A stretch of DNA of 64,000 nucleotides from Kalmanozyma brasiliensis GHG001 (Eukaryota; Basidiomycota; Ustilaginomycetes; Ustilaginales): positions 682,802-746,801 of the forward strand of contig NW_015961970.1 in assembly GCF_000497045.1 (NCBI RefSeq), in the 5' to 3' direction. Positions 28,355-39,000 of the stretch are shown piece by piece. The notes under the pieces are model-generated. The model was not told the origin of the DNA, searched no databases, and saw nothing but the letters and a program-made list of their open reading frames with translations. How positions within the stretch are numbered: the first letter of the stretch is position 1; each line of letters begins with the position of its first letter. The position numbers and the translations under genes are program-made.

Positions 28355-30520
28355 GATGACGGTTGACTGTCGCTGGCGATTCAAGTCGGTAGTGGGGAGG
28401 AGAGGGGAGGGGGAAGAATCGCGACCTCAAAACCAAGGCGCTGCAAAGGGTCGTCTATAAGAGGAAACGGGGAGGGGAGAGCAGTAAAGACTGTGGGTGG
28501 CAGCTGATACAGACTCGACTGCCAAGAAGCGGGTTGCCAAACAAACACGAGCGAGGAGAAAGGGACGGACGGAGGAGTGCCGAAGAGGGTGATGGATGGA
28601 GGAAGAGGGGAAGGAAGGAGGGAGGCAGGGAGAGGAGCAACAAGTACTAGCAATCGGAGGAGCATGTACCTTTCGATTCACTTGCTTCATTCAAGGACGC
28701 CGGGACCCCTTTGACCCTCGTTTGCTCGTTGTCACAACCGACTGGAAGAGGAAACGAGCAACAGAGCCAGAGGATGCAAGTGGGCGGGTGGGGTCCAATT
28801 CATCTCGAATGCACAAGTGAATTAGGGGGTGGCTGCTGTGTCAATGGTGTGGGAGTGTCACGGAAGGGCCGGTGAAGGTCAACCTCGACCTGCACATGGG
28901 CACGGGCGGGGTGTCATCTCGAGCAAATTCAGACAATCTAGGCTCGCAGATCCCTTCGGATACGAGCCGATCAGTCACGGACTGCCACGACCCAGTGCAC
29001 CTCGCCTACTGGCTTCGGTACCACCGAACGGTTCCCACGCCATGGATCAAAAGATCAAAACACACCGAAACTTTGACACAGCCATTCGGAGGAGCAGCCG
29101 AGGGAGATCATCATCAGGAGGAGGAGGGAGGAGCAGCTGAGACGATGGCCTGAGGAGCGCTTCTAGTGTGTATGCTTCGAAAACGCCAAGACATGCTCGG
29201 ACGGACACAATAAGTTACCGCAGGCAGGACAATGACAAGCCGAGGCCTTGCAAAGGAGCACCATGACTGTCATCACCTGCGTGCCAAGCCTCTCGAAGAA
29301 CATGACACGCACATGCACTTGCATGATGCTGGCGTCGATGTGCCAGTTCCGCAGCCGTGGTGTGTTGTCTGACGCTGCTCATGCTGCTCGGCTGAGATTT
29401 CCTGGTCCGCCAGGCCAAATTTGAGAGTGTGTTGTGCTGGCACGCCCTGCATGGGACGGAATAGTGACACCGACGCGTGTCGGCTTCCTGTGTTTTTCTT
29501 TGCTGGCGCGTTACCTGACTGCAGATGATTCCACCCCTGGCTCGGAGATGCTGCAGGAGTTCGAGTCCAGCTGCTGCACATGCAAACCAGAAAGAGGACC
29601 CTGCCAAGCCTCGAGCATCTGATAGAAGTCATCTTCAATTGCGATCTGCGCTCGGTCGAGCTGTGACAAAGGGTCACCTCGACAGCGATAGCAAGTGTAA
29701 ACATCGGGACCAAAGCGAAGCGAAACGGCGGGAGGCGTGTTTTGGTTGCGATAAGCGAACGGCTTCCCTTCCATGGAAGAAGCGACGCAGATCCGGGCTC
29801 ACGGGCTTGGCGAACATGAAAATCCGCGGTACGAAACTGCGAAAGGAAAAATTGAGATTTGAAACCGACACAGGGGACATCCGAGGGTCAGAAGAGACAG
29901 GAGAGGAGAGAGCGAGCGAGAACAGTTTCCCGGTCACGCCGAGCCCAACGGGATCCCGCGTCGGCTGTGCCAAGTCTCGTACTACTCCCATTGTTCGATA
30001 CCATGCCCAAATGGCTCGTTCAAGCTCCGTCTTCCGTGCGTTTGGCACCGCTAGCCGACCCAACTGCATCGAGATCCGCAGCTTGAGAGTCAGCTTTGCA
30101 GCTCGGAAATCTGCGACGGGATCGGGTTGGACTGTCGACACTGCCTAAACAAGCTCGCGATTCCGAGTCGCAGACGCGAGCGGTAGCTGACGACGTCATT
30201 GCTGCTTCCATGGCGGAAGATCACAGCTGGTTCTGATGCTGGAGGCGCGACAAAGCTGTGGCTGCTGCCGCGTCTGACGGTGCACCAGTACGTGGCATCA
30301 GCAGACAGTCACGACGAGCAACCGTTTGGACGCCGCGACCCGATCTGCATTGACACCCTGTTTTGGTTGGAAGGCGGCTCCATACTCTGCGGGGAAGAGG
30401 ATCGGGTACTGGTTGGTCACGAGATACACAGATATGATGGAAGATGTCGACAAAGGCGTTAAAATCTCACTGGTGACGCCCTGTTCCAGCGATATAATTG
30501 CCTTTACACTTAAGCCAAAC
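28355..30520. other. Intergenic between chitin deacetylase and 5S rRNA genes
   Basis: The first 350 bp are purine-rich on the plus strand (CT-rich leader/promoter of the chitin deacetylase gene). The rest holds overlapping short frames, the longest about 207 codons near 29525-30148, with no domain or signal that I recognise. The last 30 bp carry the TATA-like element of the 5S gene. Confidence 0.5.
30491..30500 (+). promoter_or_regulatory. TATA-like element upstream of the 5S rRNA gene
   Basis: The sequence gatataattg lies 21-30 bp before the 5S rRNA start. An upstream TATA-like box at about this distance helps place TFIIIB on 5S genes in several fungi. Function here is inferred from position. 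Confidence 0.55.
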
Positions 30521-30638
30521 ATCTGCGGCCATAGAACCTTGAAAGCACCGCATCCCGTCCGATCTGCGAAGTTAAGCAAGGTATCGCCTAGTCAGTACTG
30601 CGGTGGGGGACCACGCGGGAATCCTAGGTGCTGCAGTT
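30521..30638 (+). rRNA. 5S ribosomal RNA
   Basis: A 118-nt stretch with the full fungal 5S rRNA pattern: 5' atctgcggccatag, then gaaagcaccgcatcccgtcc, gatctgcgaagttaagc, the loop-region tagtcagtactgcggtgggg, and gaccacgcgggaatcctagg leading to the 3' end gtgctgcagtt. The internal A-box/IE-like (agttaagc) and C-box (gggaatcctaggtgctg) promoter parts are intact. The terminal helix pairs tctgc with gcag. A T-rich tract follows (ttctttcttttgcctttttttt), fitting a Pol III terminator. The gene stands alone between protein genes and not inside an rDNA repeat. Length and conservation suggest a working copy. Confidence 0.97.
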
Positions 30639-30660
30639 CTTTCTTTTGCCTTTTTTTTGC
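30639..30660 (+). terminator. Probable Pol III terminator of 5S rRNA
   Basis: T-rich tract directly after the 5S 3' end, with interrupted T runs and finally eight T in a row at about 30651-30658. RNA polymerase III stops at runs of four or more T. Confidence 0.7.
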
Positions 30661-30916
30661 GCCCTTTTTGGGACCCTTTTGGACAGCGTCTTTTCTCGAG
30701 GCCGACTTTTCAAAAGGACTTCAAACCGGTCCATCAACTGCGCTGTGACAGAGACCATCAGGCTCAACGGCTCAGCGATGAGATCGACAGCACTACTCGC
30801 GAGGATTATCGGCGGTTCACAGAGCAAGTACATAACGATGTACGCAGGACGCCGTGCGGGTATCAACATGACTGCGGCATGCGCATTGGAGTAATTGCAT
30901 TCATACTGTGCTTCTG

Positions 30917-31969
30917 TCACAAGGCCTGATGTTCAGCTGCTTGCAGCGGCAGATTGTGAGAATCGGAAGTGGAGGTTTCTGCCGGTCGCATGGCCGACTT
31001 GGCAAGTCCAAGGAAGTCATCTGCTGCTTCCGACGTGGGGCTCACACCGGTGCCGCCAAGGGACGATGGCGATGGCTGGCTTGATGCGAGCTGTGCGCCG
31101 CTTCCAAGACGATCCGCGCTGACCTCGCCCTGTCGGAACGCTTTCGCCGCCTCGAGGTATGCATCGCCCGAAGTAAATGTCTGGTCGGTGCGCTTGACCC
31201 TGGCCGCCTTTGTCTGCTGCACATCTGCAGCGTTGGCGGCATCGCCGCTCGCCATGCCTCCTGCTGCCCATGCCGCCCACGACTCGAGCGCCTTCTCCTC
31301 CTTCTCGAATCCTCGCTGTGTCTCGGTCTTGCCCAAGTCGGCGCCGTAGTACTTTGCTTCGAGGATTGCGTAGCGCGTGGCATGCTCGCGCTCGGCTTTG
31401 AGGCCATGGTAGGACGAGAGCGTGTTGTGGTAGGCTTGCGACAGGGACAGACCGCCTTCACGGTGTGCTGCGAGTGTACATGCGACAAAGTCTTCCACGC
31501 TCGGATTGCGGCCATACGAACGGAGTCGTTTCGGGTCGCCATGGACTCTCGTTTCGCTGCCCACCTGCTCGCTCATCTCGACGAGCGTCTTGGGTCGATA
31601 CGCCTCCCATGGGTGATCGCGGAAGAACTGCTGTCGAATCTTGTCCTCGTCGTAGACGATCGGTTTCGGGGTAAGCTTGGGTGTCAAGGACCTCGACTTC
31701 TTTTTCGAGTTGGTGGTATCACGGCCGTACTTTTGGTTCGAAGTCGTCGCTTTGGAGGAGGAACCAGGCTGGATAGGCTGAGTCCGGAGCTTAGCCCGCA
31801 AATGAGCTGGAAGGTCCTCATTTGGACGCTGGACCGGGTGTCGAGCAGGCACCGAGACCGGGGGATGGTTGTTCACCGCCTCGAGCCATGCGGGAGGCTG
31901 CTTGAGGAAGCCGGCTTCGAGCAACCGCGAGACGGTCTGCGGGACCTGCGATGGGATCTTTCGAGGCAT
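30917..31969 (-). CDS. RSM25: Mitochondrial small-subunit ribosomal protein mS23 (Rsm25)
   Basis: Component of the mitochondrial 37S ribosomal subunit. The 350-residue protein begins MPRKIPSQVPQTVSRLLEAG and continues FLKQPPAWLEAVNNHPP, matching the N-terminal block of yeast Rsm25 (GLLKETPAWYNVVxxxPP). A second conserved block, DKIRQQFFRDHPWEAYRPKTLVE, aligns with the yeast block ending HPWELSRPKILVE. The next part has YGRNPSVEDFVACTLAAH and an Ala/Glu-rich helical region (KAEREHATRYAILEAKYYG) as in the family. The C-terminal 100 residues are low-complexity and not conserved, and the protein is longer than yeast Rsm25 (264). The ATG at 31969 is the only in-frame ATG; the in-frame codons above it start from TTG. 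Confidence 0.88.
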   Translation of the reverse strand: MPRKIPSQVPQTVSRLLEAGFLKQPPAWLEAVNNHPPVSVPARHPVQRPNEDLPAHLRAKLRTQPIQPGSSSKATTSNQKYGRDTTNSKKKSRSLTPKLTPKPIVYDEDKIRQQFFRDHPWEAYRPKTLVEMSEQVGSETRVHGDPKRLRSYGRNPSVEDFVACTLAAHREGGLSLSQAYHNTLSSYHGLKAEREHATRYAILEAKYYGADLGKTETQRGFEKEEKALESWAAWAAGGMASGDAANAADVQQTKAARVKRTDQTFTSGDAYLEAAKAFRQGEVSADRLGSGAQLASSQPSPSSLGGTGVSPTSEAADDFLGLAKSAMRPAETSTSDSHNLPLQAAEHQAL

Positions 31970-33093
31970 GGTACTAAGCTTGCGGTAGCTGTCGTCGATG
32001 CAAAGCTGATTTGAAGAGGATGGGGCGTGCAAGGACGGAACCTAGCGGAAAGGAAGCAATCGCAAATGCAAGTTGGGCAAAAAGTGTCAAGCTGCTCTGC
32101 TGACCTTTCTTCTTGACACTGCACGTGATGTGGGCCCACTCAGACCGGAGCTTCAGTCGTGCGATAAAAATTACAACGCGTAAAGGAGCCACGAGAGCGC
32201 GGCAACCGAGACAGGGGCTTCTGAGAAAAACACTTTGAACCCTTTGACACAGACAGCGGGGGGCACAGCTGAGCCAGCTGCAAGGTGGAGGCACAGAGGT
32301 CTTTCTACACCAACCCAAGACTAGAGTCCATACGTTGCTTGTAGATCTCGCTCTTGACGGTCGTTAGGTCTTGAGATGTGCTCTGTTTGGCTCAAAGGAA
32401 AGTCAGGGCCAGGATGCACAAGCTTGTTACAAAGTCACAGATGCTTGGAGGGTCCAGACTGGCTAGCTTTGGACAGAGGCCGAGCTCGAATTGCCAAATT
32501 GCCGAGAACAACACTTTTTGGCCAAGGTTGGCTGCAGTTGACAAACAGAGCGTCACCAACAACCTTATGGTCACATCTGCGTCGCAACGAGCCTACCTTC
32601 TTGCTACGGTCACAGTCAGGTGTAGCATGGAAGGAAAGACAACATCAGTCAGACTTGCCGACTTTCTTGTCGGGGCTCAACCGAAGAGATCGTGTGCCTG
32701 CGTTGCATCGTGAGTAAATTCAAAGTTAAGCTGAAAGCGTGCATCTTTCCACTGCGCGGAGTTGTCAGCGTGTTGCTCTGGGCTTCTGGTGACCAGCGCT
32801 ATGCTTTTTCATCACCATCATCCCATCCCGACCACAGCTTCTCTCGGACCAATACTCACGTTCTCACGCACACACACATCGAGTCTAAAGCCAAGCCCCA
32901 CTATCTCTTGTTCCACCCGGTCTGGCGATCCGAGCACCGCAGGCGGCCCAGCATTTCCAGCGCGCGTGCCAACCAACACGACTTACTCAAATTACGATGG
33001 TGCCTCCTGCAAGTTCTCGATAGACGTCCTCTCTGTCTTCTCAGTCTTTTTATACCCAGCTGTAGAGAACAGCAAATAACATATCACGTCACG
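31970..33093. other. Divergent intergenic region between mS23 and formin
   Basis: Promoter and leader sequence for both flanking genes. An open frame runs upstream of the formin ATG without an ATG of its own. The 300 bp before the formin start are CT/CA-rich (a short cacaca run near 32870), as in a 5' leader. No other gene recognised. Confidence 0.5.
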
Positions 33094-36000
33094 ATGGCAG
33101 GCCGAGAGCTGCTGCAGGTCCTCTTGCCCGGCAACGCCGCCATCTTGTCGGCCTCCGTCCCCTCGGCGGCTTCGACATCGATACAGGATCTCATCGTCGC
33201 CCTCCTCACAGATCTCACCAACAACAAACAACTCAAAGCGGCATTCGGGTCCCATTTCCAGCCCTGGGCATCAGCCACTTCGAACGACTTTGAGAGCTCC
33301 GAGAAATGGCTCATCGATCCTCACGGACAGCTCTGGGCGCTCCAGGCGGTGCAGGCAACCGAGCCAAACTACGAATGGAAAGAGGAGGAGCTCCGAGCCA
33401 TCAATGACGGCATTGTCCCATTGCAAACGGGCGTCTTTGGCTTCCTTCGCAGCCTTGCCGAGGGTCCAAAGCCGTCAGACGAGGACGGCGCTCCCCTTCC
33501 TGTGGCCGACCTGTCTTCACCGACAGCCTTCTCCGACTTTCTGCTCTCGTCCCATCTACACACGCCACGCCTACGACTAGTCTGCGGTGCTGCAGGTCTC
33601 AGAGTTCGCCTTCGCTTCGGCCACGTTCCGGAAATCTACGATGGCTGGGATCAGAGAACCTTCTTCCTCCCTGCCGACGCGAAGAGTCCAGAAGCGGCCG
33701 GAGTCGGCTCCCTCGTGACGGAAGTCGTCGAAGCTGTCTGCGAAGAGTTCGGCATTCGTAGGGTCGTGCTTCAGGGTAGCAAGTCGGCTCGTGTCGTATA
33801 CGCCCTCTGTCCACTGCCAGCGACACCAGCGTCAGCACCAGCACCTATGCCACCACCTTCTCCGCTACCGGACAACGCCTCTTTACCGCAATTGCTCAGC
33901 AGCATGGATACGTCGGATCCCGGCCTCATGTTCACCATCAGCGCCAGTTGGCTCAACAAACTTGGCACGGTCGCCCAAGGCTTCTCGAAGCACGCTCGTC
34001 GTCAGGGCTCCAATGGCGTCCCTTTGGCGCCAGCTCCCTCCGCAGCGCCTGGCCAGCCCGCTCGATCGCCTTCTCCCACGAAACAGTCGGCCGTCAAGAC
34101 AGGCGTGCTTGGCCTATGGGGCTCGGCTAGTGTGAGCAAAGCCACTGCTGCTCTTCTTCCTGCCGCCTTCTCGCCCGCCGCCAAGAATGCCTCGCGCTCG
34201 ACGGGCGATGCGGATCTTGACGCTCTCTCCGTGGAGCTCACCTCCGCACGCTTGAATGCCGAAGAAGATGAGGATGATGCGGGTGGTACGCTCCGAGGAA
34301 GCAAACCAACGACGCCTGCTCGACACAACAATTCGTTGCCAGCAGACGAGTCGCAAAGACAAGCACGAGGATCTGCAGAGGTAGAAGGCTCTTCTGAAGC
34401 TCCAGAACATGTTGGAAAAGGTCGACGCCATCACGGTCCACTAGCGACGGCTCGACTGAGCAGGATGTTCGAGGGCTGGATGGGAGGCGGTGGCGAGCCA
34501 ACCTCTCCCTCATCGTCGAGCTTGCGTCACAATGCCATGGACGAACCCGAAACGCCCACAGCCTCGAACATCGGTCGGGTTCACGGCACCGTTGGCAGGA
34601 GCGGCAAGACATTCAGCGTTAGCGGGCCGCTCGAGCTCGACAGCGACACCAGCAACGTGTCACGCTCGTCTTCGATTGTTTATCTTCCCTCACCAGCCTC
34701 CGAAGACCTCCACAGCCCCGAGGAGCTGGCAGCCAGATTCGACAAGCTAATGAACGATCTTGGCATCAAAGGGACAAGCCGTACAGCCATGCTAGCCCTT
34801 CCCGACGATCGCAAGCGCTTCCTCATCAGCCAAAATGAAGCAGCCAGGACGTCGACGCCTTCCAAATCGCGCAACGCCATGTCTCCGCAACTGAGCGACA
34901 AACCGGCGTCGCCTACCCTCAGCAATAGCTCGGACACAGTAGGGCGAAGCGTTGGTCTTCCTTCTGGGTGGTCCAACCGCTTCAGCATTTCCAGCATCAC
35001 CAACTGGGCCACAGGGGACGCCAATAGCTCTGGCGCAGGCTCCGCAAAGGAAGACGAGGGCGATGCCAGTCCCCGCGTGAGCCTTTCTGGCGATGCTTCC
35101 AGTCAGGGTAGCACTAGCACTCGCCCGACGACGATGATCTCCGAGACCGGCTCGTTCGGATCCGTCGACTCGAGGCCACACAGCAACGGCGATCACACCA
35201 ACACGCTTCGAGCACACCACACCGGCAGCAGCGCCGGCGTCACCGCAAGTCTGTTCAGCAACTGGTGGGGAGGTGGAAGCACGATCGCAGGCGTCAACGC
35301 AAGTCAGGATCCAGGAGGCGGCGACGAGTGCAACGCGGCGATGGGTCACGTCACCAGATTGAAGGATGGCAAGCTGAGCCGAAAGGACCTCTTCAAACAC
35401 CTGCTCTCGCTGCGTGTCACGCTCAGCAGCGCCAAACTCTCTTGGATCGACAGCTTCCTCCACTGCGACGGACTTGGGGCTCTGGAACGCATCATGCAGC
35501 ACGAGACAGAGGGCATTGTCAGCAGCCTCATTGTCCATCGCACCAAGCAAGTCGAGCGCAAGGACATGTCGGATGCCATCCTGCTCGAGGCGGTCAAGTG
35601 TCTCCGAACGCTCATGAACATCGAGCTCGGCTTCGAAAAGGTGTTGGAGCAGTCCAATCTGGTCAACTACATTGCCTTTGCCCTCCGCTCTCCCTCGTAC
35701 AAGCTGCGTCTTCAGGTCGCCGATGTGCTCGCCGCCTTGTGCGTGCTTTCGCTCGACGACGGCCATCGCATGGTCTGCGGCGCTCTCTCGGAGCTCAAGA
35801 TTGCCACGGGCGAGCGCTTTCGGTTTGCGTTCTTGGTCGACGATCTCAAGCCGGACTCGTCGGAGGATGCACTCAACGATGCATGGAACGCAGGTCTCAA
35901 AGACGCAAATGCGGATGAAGCCATCGAGTGGGAATACAGAGCTGCCGCCATGGTCCTTGTGAACGCCATCACCAACAGCCCAGAGGACCTCGAGGAAAGG

Positions 36001-39000
36001 GTCTCGCTGCGTGACGAGTTCGCCCGTCGAGGCCTCAACGAAGTGCTCGTATCGCTCCGCTACGTCGATCCACCAGAGAGCTTGGCGACGCAGATTCAAG
36101 TGTACGTCGAAGAAAAGCAAGAGGATCAAGACGAGCTGCACGACCGCGCTCTGCACCTGTCCGATCGCGACCGCGAGCGTGATACCGATGTCATGTCCGA
36201 CCTCGGCGAGGCCGGCGAAATCCTTCGCAGGTCTCAGGACGCGCACGAGGACCTCTATCCTATCATGATCTCCATCTTGCGTCACACCTCGAGCATCCTC
36301 GATCGCGACATTGACCATCAGTTCAAGACGGATCTTCTGTTCGTGGTGGACAAGTATGTCGAACAATCAGCTGACGTCGCCGACTTTGACGAAGGCTGGA
36401 GGAGTTTCATGCGCTCTTACCTTGCCAACATCCAGCACCTGGTCGGGAAACAGGCCATGATCAAGGCCAACGCCAACAGAATCAGCGACACGAGCACCGT
36501 TCCGAGCAGCTTCATCGAGGAGCTCGAGGGTCTGCGTGCCAAGGTCGAGGAGCTCAGCGACGATAAAGCCAAGCTGAGCACCAGGCTCAACGAGCAGACT
36601 GCCGAGGTCATCACGCTCCGAAGCTTACCGGGGGCTGCCGCACTGCGCAAGGATTCGGCCGAAGATGACGCAGCCTCCTCGGGTTTGCCATCGTCGCAGC
36701 CCAAGCGCGGCGATAAAGAGAGCTTCGCCGGTGTCATTCATCGGTTAGTTGCGAAGGAGAAGCAGGTCATCGAGCTGCAAGCCGAGCTCGACCGTCTTTC
36801 CTCCGCTGCACGACCCGAGGAGCGCACCGATGGAGATGATCGAGCCAAGAAGGAGCGTCTGGAACGGAACCGTCAATGGACCAACCTGATGGACGAGATT
36901 GCGCGTCACAAGGAGCAACTCGCCGGTGCAGAAGCCAACGCCGAAGCGAAGGAGCGCGAGATCAAGTATCTCAAGCGTGCTCTCGAGACAGTCTACGGAC
37001 GTTTCCAGAGCGGCATGGCGCAAGCTCAAGAAGAAGCAGAGGCGAAGGACCACGGAGAAGAAGCGTCCAAGAGCGCCACATCGGCCGGCAACTCGGAGAT
37101 GGAAGCCGACATGATGGCACGTCGCACGATCGAGGCGCTGAGCAAGAAGGATGTCGAGATCTCGGAGCTCCGTGCGGACGTGGCCAAGCTTCAGGAGAAG
37201 GCGCTTCAGTCGATGGAAGCCGCCAAGTCGACGAAAGAGATGGAGGCACTGCAGATCCAGCTCGGTGAGAAGGACAACCACATCACCAAGCTCGGAGACG
37301 AAATGGCCAAGTTGCAAGCATTGCTGCTTCAGCTTCAGATCCAACCTGCTGGCTCTGGAACGAGCTCTGCCGGTGCTGCACCGAATCATCGTCAAGCATC
37401 AAGGCCGCCCGGCGCACCTGCGCCTCCCCATACAGGATCTGCTGCCCTCGGGACCACGCCGTCGCCGCGTTTGCAGATGGTCGCCGAAAGCCAGAGCGTG
37501 TCTGCCGGCGATGCTCCTCCTCCTCCTCCTCCACCTCCGCCGCCGCCTGCGCCGCCGGCTGCTGCCGGGCTCGCTGCAGGTGCCTCAGGAAGCGTCAGTC
37601 TGGACGGACCTCCTCCACCGCCTCCTCCTCCGCCGCCGCCTCCGGGACCTGGCATGCCTTCCACCACAGCGGCGACAAGTTCAGGAGCTCCTCCTCCTCC
37701 ACCGCCGCCATCGCCACCGCCGCCCGTGCAGGCAGGTGCGACTGCGGGCGCGTTCGTAGCTGGGCCGCCGCCACCACCACCGCCGCCTCCCCCTGGTGTT
37801 GCAGCTGGTATGCCGCCACCGCCTCCTCCCCCGCCTTCCAACGCCCGTCCGATTCCGCCACCTCCGCCTAGCGCACTCAACACACCCAAACCTCCTACTT
37901 TGCCTCCTCTCCCGAAGAAGAAGCGCAAAGCCCTGTTCTGGAACAAATTACCAGCTCATTCGCTATCGAGCACCGTCTGGAGCGATCTTCCTAAAACATC
38001 TGTCGACGTGACAGGCGAGATCGATCGTCTGGACGAGCTCTTTGCCATCGGAAGCAAGCCAGTCGCTGCGGTGCCCGATGCCAAACAAGCGGGCCAAAAG
38101 GCAAAGCCGACCACATTGCTCAATCTCACGCGGGCGCAAAACGTCTCGATCGTCCTGACCAGGATCAGGATGCCATTCGCCGAGATGCGAGCCGCGATCT
38201 TGCAATGCGACGAGTCCAAGCTCAGCATCGACCACCTCAAGAGCATCAACAAGTGCCTTCCTACGACGGATGAGCTCGGGCTTGTGCGCGACTACGATGG
38301 CGACATCGGCACGCTCAGCAAGGCGGATCAGTTCTTCAAGGAGATGCTCGGCATTCCACGACTATCGGAGCGCCTAGCTTGCATGGTATACATGCGGACG
38401 TTCGAGTTGGATCTGGAGGAGATCAAGCCGGACCTGCGCATCCTCAAGCACGCTGTTGACGAGATCAACGGAAGCGCCAAGTTCAAATCGGTGCTTCACA
38501 CGGTGCTGACGATCGGCAACGTGCTCAACTCTTCGACGTTCCGAGGCGAGGCGGCGGGTTTCCAACTGAGCGATCTGCTCAAGTTGAGGGACACGAAGCC
38601 ATCTCAGCCGACACCGGCGACGCCCACCCTGCTGCACTACCTGGTCCGCGTGCTCAACAAGACCGACAAGACGCTGGTCGGCTTCTTGGACGACTGCTCG
38701 CACGTCGAAGCTGCCGCACGACTCTCGACCACGTCGGTCATGGCTTCCATCGCGGCCCTCATTACTGGCCACGTGACGATCAAACGAGAGATGACAGTAC
38801 TACAGAACGTCGGCATCTCTTCGCAGAGCGACCGCTTCGTCGACGTCACAGACGAGTTCCTTCGCCAGACGAGCCCGCAACTCAAAGCGCTCCAGCTGGT
38901 AGAAAGGACAGTCTCGGCCAATCTCAGCAAGCTGCTGACCTACTTTGGCGAGGATCCGAGCCAGACCAAGCCCGAAGACTTTTTCGGGCTGGTGAGCAGC

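Noticed and set aside
28355..28384. Ten extra N-terminal residues for chitin deacetylase
   Set aside because: The frame above 28354 begins with TTG, not ATG; starting at the ATG gives a clean signal peptide.
29525..30148. 207-codon frame upstream of the 5S gene
   Set aside because: No domain, basic low-quality composition, overlapped by equally long frames on the other strand; looks like chance in GC-rich DNA.
34792..36366. 524-codon frame antisense to the formin FH3 region
   Set aside because: Antisense shadow of the formin coding sequence; no family resemblance or start context.
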